DNA from: Candidatus Magasanikbacteria bacterium RIFCSPHIGHO2_01_FULL_41_23
Lineage (GTDB): Bacteria > Patescibacteria > ABY1 > Magasanikbacterales > UBA922
Direction: 5' to 3'
Length of the DNA stretch: 64,000 nucleotides
NCBI GenBank assembly: GCA_001782805.1
Contig: MFPT01000003.1
Span: 54,356-118,355, forward strand
Shown: positions 1 through 8,844 of the stretch, piece by piece
Numbering within the stretch: position 1 is the first letter of the stretch
How the letters are laid out: each line of letters starts with the position of its first letter
Position numbers and translations under genes: made by a program
The notes under the pieces: generated by a model
Databases searched by the model: none
What the model was told of the DNA's origin: nothing
What the model saw: only the letters and a program-made list of their open reading frames with translations

Positions 1-618
1 GTTGGCGATTTCCGGCACAAGTTCTTCTTTATATAATTCTCGTAATAATCCGAATAATAATTCCGCCGTCGTACTTTTGATTGTTTCCACTATATTTAAT
101 TGGCCGTACTGTTCATTCGCGGCCGAATTATCAATGTTAACGATTGGTGTTTTAAAAAAGAAATCCGTGTTATTGGCGTACAAATCACCAAGCGAAATTA
201 AATCCGGAGTGTTTATAGTTATGATTAAATCATAGGTAAAATCCGATTGCGCCGTGCGGATATTATCTTTGGATAATGTCCCGTGTTCCGGAGTTATAAA
301 AACGCGCAGTTTTTTATCCTGCACGTCATAACTTAATTCTTTGATACCCGTATTGGCGACGTCAATATGAAGAATGAATTTTTGCAAGTGATCAATTTTA
401 TTTTTTATTTTATCCACGCCAACGAGAAAACGAAAATTACTCGGCATTTTAAAATCAGGCGCAACAATATCCGCGCGTTTTCCCAAACGTTCAAATAAGC
501 GCGCCAAAGCCGTGGCACTACCAATAGTATCGCCGTTTGCTTCCGGTCGAAATGTGATCAAAATTCTATCTTTTTCCGTGACCAGTTGTTTAAATTGTTC
601 TTGTGTGTTTAATGCCAT
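1..618 (-). CDS. DHH-family phosphoesterase-like protein, 3' end outside window
   Basis: Reverse-strand reading frame open from an ATG at 618 to the window edge (206 codons, no stop seen). The N-terminus resembles the DHH-type exopolyphosphatase/oligoribonuclease (NrnA-like) fold: ILITFRPEANGDTIGSATAL sits where the family has an H-x-NPDGDAIGS motif, followed by a RLFERLGKRADIVAPD-type strand/helix. Near residues 165-175 the sequence VNIDNSAANEQYG occupies the place of the name-giving DHH motif, so the two histidines are replaced. This suggests a divergent or catalytically altered member rather than a standard phosphoesterase. It is transcribed divergently from valS and has its own promoter at 657-685. 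The substrate cannot be told from sequence. Family assignment is likely, activity uncertain. Confidence 0.65.
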   Translation of the reverse strand, partial: MALNTQEQFKQLVTEKDRILITFRPEANGDTIGSATALARLFERLGKRADIVAPDFKMPSNFRFLVGVDKIKNKIDHLQKFILHIDVANTGIKELSYDVQDKKLRVFITPEHGTLSKDNIRTAQSDFTYDLIITINTPDLISLGDLYANNTDFFFKTPIVNIDNSAANEQYGQLNIVETIKSTTAELLFGLLRELYKEELVPEIAN

Positions 619-626
619 ATAAATAC

Positions 627-648
627 CCTTTAAGTTGATACTTAAAGG
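627..648. repeat. Perfect 8-bp inverted repeat in the DHH-like gene leader
   Basis: CCTTTAAG (627-634) and CTTAAAGG (641-648) are exact complements around a 6-nt loop. The element lies between the predicted start point and the ATG at 618, so it could be an operator or an mRNA hairpin that covers the AAGG stretch just upstream of the start codon. Confidence 0.5.
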
Positions 649-656
649 AATAAAAG

Positions 657-685
657 AGTTTATCACGAGCATTTTTTTCTGTCAA
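657..685 (-). promoter_or_regulatory. Sigma70-type promoter of the DHH-like gene
   Basis: On the minus strand TTGACA (685-680) and TAAACT (662-657) are separated by exactly 17 bp. Transcription would begin near 650, within or beside the inverted repeat at 627-648. Confidence 0.65.
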
Positions 686-727
686 TCGTAATATGTACGG
701 TCTTTTTGGCTTAATTGTGCCAAATTA

Positions 728-756
728 TTGCATTTTTTTTATCGATTAGTTATTAT
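728..756 (+). promoter_or_regulatory. Sigma70-type promoter of valS
   Basis: TTGCAT (728-733), 17-bp spacer, TATTAT (751-756), about 45 bp before the valS ATG. It is divergent to the promoter of the neighbouring minus-strand gene. Confidence 0.55.
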
Positions 757-800
757 ATGTATACCTGTATAAAGAATAAGAAAAAATTTATCCGGAGATT

Positions 801-3521
801 ATGTCGGAAATGCCTAAAAGTTACGATCCGAAATTATACGAAGATTCCATTTATAAACAGTGGGAAGAGAGTGGTTTTTTTAATCCGGATAATTTGAATG
901 GCGAGCCATATTCTATTATGATGCCGCCACCCAATGTGACCGGTGTTTTGCATTTAGGCCATGCTTTGGAAAATGCTTTGCTGGATACGATGGCACGTTA
1001 CCAAAGGATGTTGGGTAAAAAAGTTTTGCTCGTGCCGGGCACAGACCATGCGGCTTTGCCAACACAAGCAAAAGTGGAAAAACTGCTCATGCAAGAGGGT
1101 ATTAAAAATCCGCGTCAAGAATTTGGTCGGGAAAAATTAGTGGAAAAAATTAAAGAATTTGCCGAAAATTCAAAATCTACGATTTTAAGTCAAGTAAAAA
1201 AAATGGGAACGAGTTGTGATTGGTCACGATTGGCTTACACTTTTGATGAAGATCGAAGTAAGGCAGTGAATGAAATGTTCAAACGCATGTATGATGATGG
1301 ACTTATTTATCGCGGATATCGCGTAGTGAATTGGTCGGTTACCGGACAATCCACTTGTTCGGATGACGAAGTGGTTCACGTTGAACGGGCGGCAAAATTA
1401 TATACTTTTAAATATAACAAAGATTTTCCGATTACGATTGCCACTACTCGTCCGGAGACAAAATTGGGGGATACGGCCGTGGCTGTGAATCCAAAAGATG
1501 ATCGGTATCAAAAGTATGTTGGTAAAACATATCATATTGATGTTGGCGCGGCTAAGCTGTTAGAAATAAAAATCATTGCTGATGACGGAGTTGAAATGAA
1601 TTTTGGCACAGGCGCGCTTGGTGTGACGCCGGCGCACAGTCCGATTGATTTTGAAATGTACGAGAAACAAAAAGCCAAGGGTGATCCGATTGGTATAGTG
1701 CCGGTTATTGGTTTGGATGGTAAAATGACCGAAGCCGCTGGTAAAAATTACCAAGGTTTAACAGTTGAGGTTGCGCGCGAAAAATTTGTCCAGTGGCTCA
1801 AAGCAAATAATCTGTTGGAAAAAGAAGAAGAGATTGTTCAGAATGTGGGAACTTCTGATCGTTTTGGCGATGTAATTGAGGCGATTCCGATGACGCAGTG
1901 GTGGCTGAATATGCGTCAAGAAATTCCGGGACGGAGCAAAAGTCTCAAAGATTTGCTGCGCGAAGCAGTCACGACTGGTTTGGAAAATAATCCGGAACAA
2001 ACAGTTTACATAACTCCGGATCGGTTTAAGAAATTATATCTTGACAGAATTGATAATCTTCGAGATTGGTGTTTGTCGCGACAAATTTGGTGGGGACATC
2101 GGATTCCAGTGTGGTACCGTTCGACTTCATTCGATTCCGCTCGTGATAAATCGCTCACGGCAGGTCATGAGGAAATTTTTTGTGGCACAACCGATCCCAA
2201 AGGTGATGGTTGGGAACAAGATCCGGATACTCTTGATACTTGGTTCAGTTCCGGCTTGTGGACATTTTCAACTCTTGGCTGGCCCCCTCGACAAGCTCCC
2301 TCGACTTGGTTCGAGACAAGTCGGGATAAACCGAATGATTTGGAAACATTTCATCCCACGAGTTGGATCCAGATGGGATATGAGATTCGGGATTTATGGA
2401 TGCTGCGAATGATTCTTATGAGTAGTTACGCGCTCAAACAAATTCCTTTTAAAAATGTTTATTTTCATGGCATGTTACGCGATGAATCCGGCAAGAAATT
2501 TTCCAAATCATCGGGAAATAATATTGATCCGCTTGATGTGATACAGCACTATGGAACCGATGCGTTGCGCTGGAGTGTTCTCAGCGGTATTGCTCCGGGC
2601 AATGATTCTAAATTTTATGAAGAAAAAATTGTCGGCGCGCGTAACTTGGTAAATAAATTGTGGAATATCGCGCGTTTTATTTCTACAACGGCAAAAATAA
2701 CAACAAGCAATTCAATTCCGACCGCTGTTACTTTATCTGATCAATGGATTCTCGCACGACTTAATGAAACGGTTAAAACCGTCACAGAAAATATTGAAAA
2801 ATATAATTTTTCGTACGCGGGCGAAGCTCTGCGTGATTTTACCTGGAATGATTTGGCGGATTGGTATTTGGAAATTGCCAAAATTGAAAGCAAGAAAGAT
2901 GAAATTCTAAATTATATTTTGCCGACGCTTTTGAAATTATGGCATCCGTATATGCCGTTTGTGACCGAAGCGATTTGGCAAGAAATGTTTGGTGGAGAAA
3001 AAATGCTGATGGTGGAAAAGTGGCCGGCCTTGTTTGATATTGCCGCGAGCAATGTCGTACAACCTGATTTTACGATTATTCAGTCCATTATCACTGCCAT
3101 CCGTGCGGTTAGAGCTGAACACAAAATTGAACCGGCAAAAAAAATATCAGTCACCGTTAAAACCAGCGATAAAAAATTATTTGTCGCCAATGAGGAAGTA
3201 ATAATTGGTCTGGCGCGTTTAGATAATTTGGTATTTGACGCGGGTTATCAAAAAAATAATTCTACCGTTGGTTTTGTGATTGCCGGTATGGAAATATTTG
3301 TTGATCTGTCAGGCGCAGTTGATGTAGTCAAAGAGCGCGAACAATTGCAAAATGAAATCAGCCGGATTGAGCCATATATTGAGTCTTTGGAAAAGAAATT
3401 AAGCAATCAAGAATTTACGCAAAACGCGCCGGCCGAAGTGGTTGAAGCCGAACAGAAAAAATTAAACGAAGCCAAAGAAAAATTAGCCAAACTAATCAAT
3501 CAACAAAAACAGTTACTGTAA
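801..3521 (+). CDS. valS: Valyl-tRNA synthetase
   Basis: Class I aminoacyl-tRNA synthetase that charges tRNA-Val and edits mischarged Thr in the cytoplasm; 906 aa, the usual size. The class I signatures are visible: PPPNVTGVLHLGHALENAL (HIGH type, about residues 42-60) and GKKFSKSSGNN (KMSKS variant, about 565). The C-terminus is a charged coiled coil (EREQLQNEISRIEPYIESLE and on) typical of the ValRS tRNA-binding arm. GGAG lies 8 nt before the ATG, one of the few Shine-Dalgarno-like sites in the window. Two in-frame peptides look inserted relative to what I recall of the family: STSFDSARDKSLTAG near residue 440, and a second starting PRQAPSTW near 496, right after the conserved FSTLGWP. Both are encoded by DNA resembling the intergenic palindromic repeats of this genome. 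The gene heads a run of co-oriented genes through argS. Confidence 0.97.
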   Translation: MSEMPKSYDPKLYEDSIYKQWEESGFFNPDNLNGEPYSIMMPPPNVTGVLHLGHALENALLDTMARYQRMLGKKVLLVPGTDHAALPTQAKVEKLLMQEGIKNPRQEFGREKLVEKIKEFAENSKSTILSQVKKMGTSCDWSRLAYTFDEDRSKAVNEMFKRMYDDGLIYRGYRVVNWSVTGQSTCSDDEVVHVERAAKLYTFKYNKDFPITIATTRPETKLGDTAVAVNPKDDRYQKYVGKTYHIDVGAAKLLEIKIIADDGVEMNFGTGALGVTPAHSPIDFEMYEKQKAKGDPIGIVPVIGLDGKMTEAAGKNYQGLTVEVAREKFVQWLKANNLLEKEEEIVQNVGTSDRFGDVIEAIPMTQWWLNMRQEIPGRSKSLKDLLREAVTTGLENNPEQTVYITPDRFKKLYLDRIDNLRDWCLSRQIWWGHRIPVWYRSTSFDSARDKSLTAGHEEIFCGTTDPKGDGWEQDPDTLDTWFSSGLWTFSTLGWPPRQAPSTWFETSRDKPNDLETFHPTSWIQMGYEIRDLWMLRMILMSSYALKQIPFKNVYFHGMLRDESGKKFSKSSGNNIDPLDVIQHYGTDALRWSVLSGIAPGNDSKFYEEKIVGARNLVNKLWNIARFISTTAKITTSNSIPTAVTLSDQWILARLNETVKTVTENIEKYNFSYAGEALRDFTWNDLADWYLEIAKIESKKDEILNYILPTLLKLWHPYMPFVTEAIWQEMFGGEKMLMVEKWPALFDIAASNVVQPDFTIIQSIITAIRAVRAEHKIEPAKKISVTVKTSDKKLFVANEEVIIGLARLDNLVFDAGYQKNNSTVGFVIAGMEIFVDLSGAVDVVKEREQLQNEISRIEPYIESLEKKLSNQEFTQNAPAEVVEAEQKKLNEAKEKLAKLINQQKQLL
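2118..2161 (+). repeat. Palindromic repeat inside valS, copy 1
   Basis: TTCGACTTCATTCGATTCCG followed by CTCGTGATAAATCG resembles the intergenic element at 30571-30597 (CCTTCGACTTCGCTCAGGAT). It is read in frame as STSFDSARDK between the WYR and EEIF segments of the conserved ValRS core, where I expect only a short turn. Confidence 0.55.
2284..2331 (+). repeat. Palindromic repeat inside valS, copy 2
   Basis: CCCTCGACAAGCTCCCTCGA, then TTGGTTCGAGACAAGTCGGG, resembles the CCCCTCGAC/CTCGGGGCAAGCTCGGGG elements at 51076 and 37397. It encodes about 15 residues between the conserved GWP and PNDLETFHP segments. Confidence 0.55.
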
Positions 3522-3532
3522 TAGTATCTATT

Positions 3533-4585
3533 ATGCCGGATCTGACTGAACAGAAATCTATCGCTACCCCCCCTGATTCTCATGATTTTGAGTTAGCACC
3601 CGCTGACCATATTGAAAAAATTAACGGTGAGGATATTTTGGTATTTCTTGATAATTACGATGAACGTTTAAAAAATGAGATATCGCGTGTTAGAGAAGCG
3701 TTAAATAGAGATTCTAGTCTAACCGATATTATGAAATTGGTTTCGGACATTCGTAAATTGGGTCAAGAAATTCGTCTGGAAGCAAAAAAATTAGAGACTT
3801 CGGATACAAACGGATATGTCCGTCATGACGCGAATAACATATTGAGTTGGTCAGTGATGTCATTGCAAGATTTTGCACGTTATCTGGACACAACCGATGA
3901 AGTATCGTTCAAAGAAAAATTATTGATTGAATTAGAAGACGCGCAGAAAAGTTGGTTGGTGTATAAATTAATTATGCAAGATGTGGGGTTTCGTTACCAA
4001 GATGGAGAGAATATGGTTTCAGCTGTGACCGCGCGTTTTGATCAGGAACGTGATACTGCCGATTTGGTTACCGCTCTCAAACAGCTTTTGAAAAAAAAGT
4101 TAGATGAATCAAAAATATTCATTGATATTGATCCCAATAGTGCGGACTTAAAAATAGCCACCCCGCATGGTTTGATCTTGAATATGATTCAAAATTCATT
4201 GAGCAATGCTATGGCGGAAAATGTTGGAGCGCGTTCATTTATTTTTCAGATTAAACAAGTGGAAAATGAATTGGTTTTTTCTTTATATGATGACGGTGTG
4301 GGCATGCCGGCGGAATCATTACAAAGAGATAATGAAAAATTTATTTGTAAAAAAGGCACAAGCGGAAAAGGGAGCACTGGCCTTGGTTTGGCATTTGCAG
4401 ACAAGCGTTTGGCTCAAGCCCAGGCCACGCTTATTATTACGTCGCGACAAAAATTAATGTCAGAAAGTTATGACGCAATTCACTCGTTTCCTCCAGTCAT
4501 AGCGGTTAAACTTGAGTCAATTGAATTGGATCGGAAAGAAGGTACATACTCCACTTGTTTCCAAATTAGAGTTCCGATTATCTAA
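3533..4585 (+). CDS. Orphan sensor histidine kinase-like protein (HATPase_c)
   Basis: 350 aa, no membrane segment or sensor domain seen, so probably cytosolic. The C-terminal half is a GHKL ATPase: N-box NMIQNSLSNAM (about 220-230), G1 box DDGVGM (about 258), G2 box GSTGLGLAFADKR (about 283). Around residues 97-110 YVRHDANNILSW looks like a phosphoacceptor H-box of the RHDxNN type. Together these suggest an autophosphorylating kinase with a DHp-like helix. No response regulator is next to it, so the partner is unknown. The start ATG follows the valS stop by 8 nt, consistent with co-transcription. The two short genes downstream (4598 and 4958) may belong to the same unit. Confidence 0.75.
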   Translation: MPDLTEQKSIATPPDSHDFELAPADHIEKINGEDILVFLDNYDERLKNEISRVREALNRDSSLTDIMKLVSDIRKLGQEIRLEAKKLETSDTNGYVRHDANNILSWSVMSLQDFARYLDTTDEVSFKEKLLIELEDAQKSWLVYKLIMQDVGFRYQDGENMVSAVTARFDQERDTADLVTALKQLLKKKLDESKIFIDIDPNSADLKIATPHGLILNMIQNSLSNAMAENVGARSFIFQIKQVENELVFSLYDDGVGMPAESLQRDNEKFICKKGTSGKGSTGLGLAFADKRLAQAQATLIITSRQKLMSESYDAIHSFPPVIAVKLESIELDRKEGTYSTCFQIRVPII

Positions 4586-4597
4586 TTTTATTTTTTT

Positions 4598-4954
4598 ATG
4601 TCTTTCAGCATTAAAATTATCACCCAGACAACCAACCGAGCTGAATTGAAAATCATTGCCAATGAAGGATTTGGTGATATGATAAAAGCAGTGGTGGATT
4701 TGCGTCGTTCGGTAATGGCGGTGGGCGCTGAATTGCATGTCGACGAAGAACAGTTATTATTGCAAAACAATTCGCACCAGGAAGATTTGTGGGGAATTAA
4801 CTTGTATCCCGATGTCTCGGATGATTCATGGCTTGAGTTTGATTCCATGATTAATATTCGTCCAAAGCAGAATAATCGGACGCGGGCAGTGCACGATCCG
4901 ACGATCCAACAAAAAATCATTTCCGTGGTACAATTATTAGTGAAAGATTTTTAA
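4598..4954 (+). CDS. Conserved-looking hypothetical protein, 118 aa
   Basis: I do not recognise this protein. It is short and soluble, starts SFSIKIITQTTNRAELKIIA and has no signal peptide, membrane segment or obvious motif. It begins 12 nt after the histidine kinase stop and ends 3 nt before the next ORF, so the three are probably one transcript and may act together. The ATG is preceded only by a T-rich stretch, as is usual in this genome. An antisense ORF of similar length (4588-4920) exists, but the operon context and codon use favour the plus strand. Confidence 0.6.
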   Translation: MSFSIKIITQTTNRAELKIIANEGFGDMIKAVVDLRRSVMAVGAELHVDEEQLLLQNNSHQEDLWGINLYPDVSDDSWLEFDSMINIRPKQNNRTRAVHDPTIQQKIISVVQLLVKDF

Positions 4955-4957
4955 TCT

Positions 4958-5302
4958 ATGCCGCAAGATATTCCGAGCATTACAATTCACCAAGATTTGG
5001 CCGCGGGTCGTTGGCAAAAGATGACACTCTGTGAACAGCTCGGCAACATCGGGAGCGAAGTCAGTCGCGCCCTTAATTGGCAAGAGCGTGGGAATGAAGA
5101 GCAATCGTGGCGCGCGTTTGACCGAGCTTTGGAACTTTTTTCTTTAACGCAAACTGACAAGCGTTGGTTTGGTCGATTACAAGAAGTAGCGCGCGCCAAA
5201 GAAGTTTTTGGTGATTTTTTTATTGGTAGCAATGAATATCAATCAAGCAAAGAATCCATAATAAAATATTTTGATGCGTTTGCGATTGTAGCGCGACGTT
5301 AA
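4958..5302 (+). CDS. Hypothetical protein, 114 aa
   Basis: Unrecognised. It is a helical, soluble protein with several Trp residues (GRWQKMTLCEQLGNIGSEV, EEQSWRAFDRALELF, KRWFGRLQEVARAKE). The segment around RALNWQERGNEEQSWRAF could be a helical hairpin like those of TPR or HEPN-like folds, but no motif is decisive. It lies between the 118-aa ORF (3 nt upstream) and tyrS (16 nt downstream), inside an apparent valS-tyrS-argS run. The function is unknown. Confidence 0.6.
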   Translation: MPQDIPSITIHQDLAAGRWQKMTLCEQLGNIGSEVSRALNWQERGNEEQSWRAFDRALELFSLTQTDKRWFGRLQEVARAKEVFGDFFIGSNEYQSSKESIIKYFDAFAIVARR

Positions 5303-5318
5303 TATTAAAAATAATTTT

Positions 5319-6503
5319 ATGATTTCCACTGACCAGCAAAAAATTCAAGAATTACTTACCCGCGGTGTTAGTGAGGTAATTGTCCACGAAGAATTGGAAA
5401 AAAAATTAATGTCCGGCAAAAAATTGCGGATTAAATTCGGGATAGATCCTACTGGGGCTGAACTCCATATTGGACACGCAGTGCCACTGCGAAAATTGCG
5501 TCAATTTCAGGATATGGGTCACCAAATAATTCTACTCATTGGTGATTATACTGCAATGATTGGGGATCCTACCGGTCGTAGTCAAACCAGACCAATTTTG
5601 GCGCTGGAACAAATAAAAACCAATATGCAGACTTATGTTGAACAAGCGTCTTTAGTTCTCAATATGTCCAATGTTGAGATTCGTCATAACAGTGAATGGT
5701 ATGGAGCGGAAAATTTTACTCATCTTTTGATGGATTTGTCTTCAAAAATTACCGTGGCGCGAGTTTTGGAGCGGGATGATTTTAAGAAACGCATGAGTGA
5801 AGGATCTGACATTCAAATGCAAGAAATTTTATATCCTTTATTGCAAGGCTATGATTCCGTGGCGCTTAAAGCTGATGTTGAACTGGGCGGTTCTGACCAA
5901 AAATTTAATCTTTTGATGGGACGAAAATTACAAAAGCGTTACGATCAGCCAGAACAAGATGTTATCACTGTTCCTTTGCTGGAAGGAACAGACGGAGAGA
6001 AAAAAATGAGTAAATCGTACGGTAATTATATTGCTTTACGCGATTCACCCGAGGAGATGTATGGCAAGGTTTTGTCTATTCCCGACGCATTGATTTTTAA
6101 ATATTTTGAATTGGCGACCGATGCGACACTGCTTCAAATTGAAGATTATAAAAAACAGCTGGCGGCTGGCGCAAATCCACGCGATATAAAAATGAAACTG
6201 GCTTTGGCCATTACTTCGCTTTATCATGGTGAAAACGGCGCGCGTGTCGGGCAAGAATATTTTCAATCAACAATTCAAAATAAAGAACGCCCCGACGAAA
6301 TTCCCGAACTCAAACCAACTGCGTATGATCCGGTAACTGTTTTGGTTGAGGCTGGATTTTGTAAAAGTAAATCTGAAGCAAAGCGTGAAATTGACGGCGG
6401 AGGAGTAAAATTGAATGACAAAAAAGTTGTCGGATATGACGCGCCAATAAAATCCGGCGACATAATCCAAAAAGGTAAAAGGTTTTTTGTTAAAATAATT
6501 TGA
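5319..6503 (+). CDS. tyrS: Tyrosyl-tRNA synthetase
   Basis: Class I synthetase that charges tRNA-Tyr. 394 aa, family size. The nucleotide-binding signature KFGIDPTGAELHIGHAVPLR (HIGH type, about residues 40-58) and GEKKMSKSYGN (KMSKS, about 228) are intact. GDYTAMIGDPTGRS and the GGSDQKFNLLMGR segment are typical of the TyrS2/TyrZ-like branch. The last 60 residues form an S4 RNA-binding domain (AGFCKSKSEAKREIDGGGVK). The gap to the previous ORF is 16 nt and to argS 36 nt, so three tRNA synthetases lie in one cluster. The ATG has no Shine-Dalgarno sequence, only AATAATTTT. Confidence 0.97.
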   Translation: MISTDQQKIQELLTRGVSEVIVHEELEKKLMSGKKLRIKFGIDPTGAELHIGHAVPLRKLRQFQDMGHQIILLIGDYTAMIGDPTGRSQTRPILALEQIKTNMQTYVEQASLVLNMSNVEIRHNSEWYGAENFTHLLMDLSSKITVARVLERDDFKKRMSEGSDIQMQEILYPLLQGYDSVALKADVELGGSDQKFNLLMGRKLQKRYDQPEQDVITVPLLEGTDGEKKMSKSYGNYIALRDSPEEMYGKVLSIPDALIFKYFELATDATLLQIEDYKKQLAAGANPRDIKMKLALAITSLYHGENGARVGQEYFQSTIQNKERPDEIPELKPTAYDPVTVLVEAGFCKSKSEAKREIDGGGVKLNDKKVVGYDAPIKSGDIIQKGKRFFVKII

Positions 6504-6539
6504 TTTTTTTGAACCAGCGCCGTGTACATTTTATTACTT

Positions 6540-8267
6540 ATGATTCAAGAAATTAAAAAAAATATTATTGATCTTCTCACTGCCGCCGGAGTCATGGGCG
6601 ATATTGAATTATCATCACCACCAAAACCAGAGATGGGGGATTTTGCCTTTGCTTGTTTTGGAATCGCGAAAGAAAAAGGGGAGAATCCGGCTACAGCGGC
6701 AAAAAACTTAGTAGAAAAAATTTCTCCGCCAGTCGACGGAGAAGAAGATTTAATAGTCAAAGTTCAGGCCTTTGGCCCATATGTAAATTTTTTTGTTGAT
6801 TCCCAAGAACTTGCCAAGACAGTTTTAAAAAATATTTTGGAAAATAAAAAATTTGGCACGCACACGTTTGGCCAAGGCCAGACAATTCTCGTAGAATACG
6901 CTTGTCCTAACCCCATGAAAGTTTTTCATTTGGGACATTTGCGTAATCTCATTACGGGCGAAGCCATGGCGCGAATCCTCGAAAACGCGGGTTATGACGT
7001 TAAACGAGTTAATTACCAAGGCGATGTGGGAATGCATATTGCCAAATCATTGTGGGGCATAAACCAGATGAATGATGTTTTTGCCAGCATGAAAAATAAA
7101 TCAGTGGAGGAGCAGGTCGCATTTTTAGGTAAAGCCTACGCGCTTGGCGCCACCAAATTTGAAGAAGACGCTGCCACGCAAGCGGAAATTTTGGAATACA
7201 ATCGTAAAATATATGAACATGATTGGGAAATTCAGGATGTTTATCAAACCGCGCGCGTTTGGAGTTTAGAGTATTTCGATACGATTTACACAAAGCTTGG
7301 CACGCGCTTTGATCGTCTTTATTTTGAATCAGAAGTCTTTAATGAGGGTAAAAAAATGGTTTTGGACGGACTGGAAAAAGGGATTTTTAAAAAAAGTGAT
7401 GGCGCGATTATTTTTCCGGGAAGTGAATGTGGTTTGCATGACCGCGTTTTTATTAACAGTCAAGGATTTCCTACGTATGAAGCCAAAGATCTGGGTTTGG
7501 CAAAATTGCATTTTACGGAATACAAACCGGATAAAGTAATTCACGTGGTGGGAAAAGAGCAAACTGAATATTTTAAAGTAGTTTTTCAAGCTCTGTCCGT
7601 CATATTGCCAAAAACTAAAGATAAGGAACTTCATTTAGTTGGCGGTTATTTGCAATTGAAAGGCGATGAAAAAATGAGTTCGCGTAAAGGCAATGTAATT
7701 TCCGGCGACGAATTGGTTATGTCTGTGGAAAACAATGTGCGGAAAATTATGGCTGAACGCGATATTCAACACAAAGAATTTATCGTAAATAAAGTCAGCA
7801 TCGCGGCCCTTAAATACACTATGTTGCGAGTGAATGCTTCCGAAGATATGGCATTTGATGTGCAAGAATCGGTCAGTATTTCGGGTGATAGCGGATCTTA
7901 TGTCCTTTATATTGTAACGCGAATTCGGAGTTTGTTGGTCAAAGCCGGTGTTTTGCCTAATAGTATTGAATTAAATGTGTCCGTTAAAATTCCCGAGGAA
8001 ATAGGCGCGGAAGAAAAACAATTGTTATTGGTACTTGCTCGATTTTCCGAAGTTACTCAGCAAGCTGTAAATGAATTTAATCCGTCAGTGATTACCAAAT
8101 ATGTGTTTGCGCTCGCGCAGGCGTTTAATGTTTTTTATCAGACTTGTTCGGTTCTTGACGCGGCCACGGAACAAAAACAATTTAGATTGTATTTGGCACA
8201 GGCAGTGGCGCGCGTTATGACTGATGGTTTGTATCTTTTGGGAATTGAAACGGTGGAAGAAATGTAA
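6540..8267 (+). CDS. argS: Arginyl-tRNA synthetase
   Basis: Class I synthetase that charges tRNA-Arg. I use the ATG at 6540 (MIQEIKKNIIDLL), which gives 575 aa; an in-frame ATG at 6522 would add six unlikely residues. The N-terminal Add-1 tRNA-binding domain is followed by the HIGH motif as PNPMKVFHLGHLRN (about residues 125-138), the family stretch VNYQGDVGMHIAKSLWG, and the KMSKS variant KMSSRKGNVISGDEL (about 378). The C-terminus is a DALR anticodon-binding domain ending LYLLGIETVEEM. Last gene of the synthetase cluster; a new promoter follows 16 nt after its stop. Confidence 0.96.
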   Translation: MIQEIKKNIIDLLTAAGVMGDIELSSPPKPEMGDFAFACFGIAKEKGENPATAAKNLVEKISPPVDGEEDLIVKVQAFGPYVNFFVDSQELAKTVLKNILENKKFGTHTFGQGQTILVEYACPNPMKVFHLGHLRNLITGEAMARILENAGYDVKRVNYQGDVGMHIAKSLWGINQMNDVFASMKNKSVEEQVAFLGKAYALGATKFEEDAATQAEILEYNRKIYEHDWEIQDVYQTARVWSLEYFDTIYTKLGTRFDRLYFESEVFNEGKKMVLDGLEKGIFKKSDGAIIFPGSECGLHDRVFINSQGFPTYEAKDLGLAKLHFTEYKPDKVIHVVGKEQTEYFKVVFQALSVILPKTKDKELHLVGGYLQLKGDEKMSSRKGNVISGDELVMSVENNVRKIMAERDIQHKEFIVNKVSIAALKYTMLRVNASEDMAFDVQESVSISGDSGSYVLYIVTRIRSLLVKAGVLPNSIELNVSVKIPEEIGAEEKQLLLVLARFSEVTQQAVNEFNPSVITKYVFALAQAFNVFYQTCSVLDAATEQKQFRLYLAQAVARVMTDGLYLLGIETVEEM

Positions 8268-8282
8268 AAAATTAATTTAATA

Positions 8283-8311
8283 TTGTCGCCATCCGCGCGA
8301 TGCGGTATACT
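8283..8311 (+). promoter_or_regulatory. Promoter of the bactofilin gene
   Basis: TTGTCG (8283-8288), 17-bp spacer, TATACT (8306-8311), 45 bp before the chosen ATG at 8356. Confidence 0.55.
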
Positions 8312-8355
8312 ATCAAAGTCCATTAATTTTTTTGTCTAATAATTTTTATAATTAT

Positions 8356-8835
8356 ATGTTTCCCAAATCGCCCGCTGAAAATAAAATGGTTTCGCATGAT
8401 GCGGTTAGTCGTGGATCGGATGATGTCGAGACGGTTGTTGGTCCTTCGGTTGTCGTGGAAGGTGATTTTGCATCCGAAGGCAATATTTTGGTTAAAGGGA
8501 CAGTTTCAGGCAGTGTCAAAACCGCCCGCTTGTTAACGGTTGAGCCGGGCGCAAAAATAATGGCCAATGTGAAGGCCGGTGACGCAGTTGTGGCCGGTGA
8601 AGTTCGTGGTAGTATTAAAGTGGAACAACAGCTGGAACTTACCGCTTCGGCTCGAGTTTTAGGCGATATTCAGTGTCAAATTTTAGTGGTCGCGGCTGGC
8701 GCATTATTGCAAGGTAAAGTGGCGATGAAAGGTTTGGAAGGCGCGAGCACTGAGCCAAATGATCGTCGTCGTGTGGCTCGCGGTGGCCGAGTTCGCGGTG
8801 AAGAAGAAATGACTGAAGATTCGGCCGAGGTCTAA
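8356..8835 (+). CDS. Bactofilin (polymer-forming cytoskeletal protein)
   Basis: 159 aa from the ATG at 8356; a TTG at 8332 would add eight residues but is less likely. The central part (about residues 25-125) is a short right-handed beta-helix of bactofilin type: VVGPSVVVEGDFASEGNILV, GTVSGSVKTARLLTVEPGA, AGEVRGSIKVEQQLELTA and LGDIQCQILVVAAGALLQGK show the repeating hydrophobic/Gly rungs. The tails are charged and disordered (RRRVARGGRVRGEEEMTEDS). Bactofilins polymerise without nucleotide and scaffold cell-envelope or cell-shape functions. It lies 10 nt upstream of a DAG-kinase-like gene, so a link to the membrane or envelope is plausible. Confidence 0.85.
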   Translation: MFPKSPAENKMVSHDAVSRGSDDVETVVGPSVVVEGDFASEGNILVKGTVSGSVKTARLLTVEPGAKIMANVKAGDAVVAGEVRGSIKVEQQLELTASARVLGDIQCQILVVAAGALLQGKVAMKGLEGASTEPNDRRRVARGGRVRGEEEMTEDSAEV

Positions 8836-8844
8836 GACCGTGTT

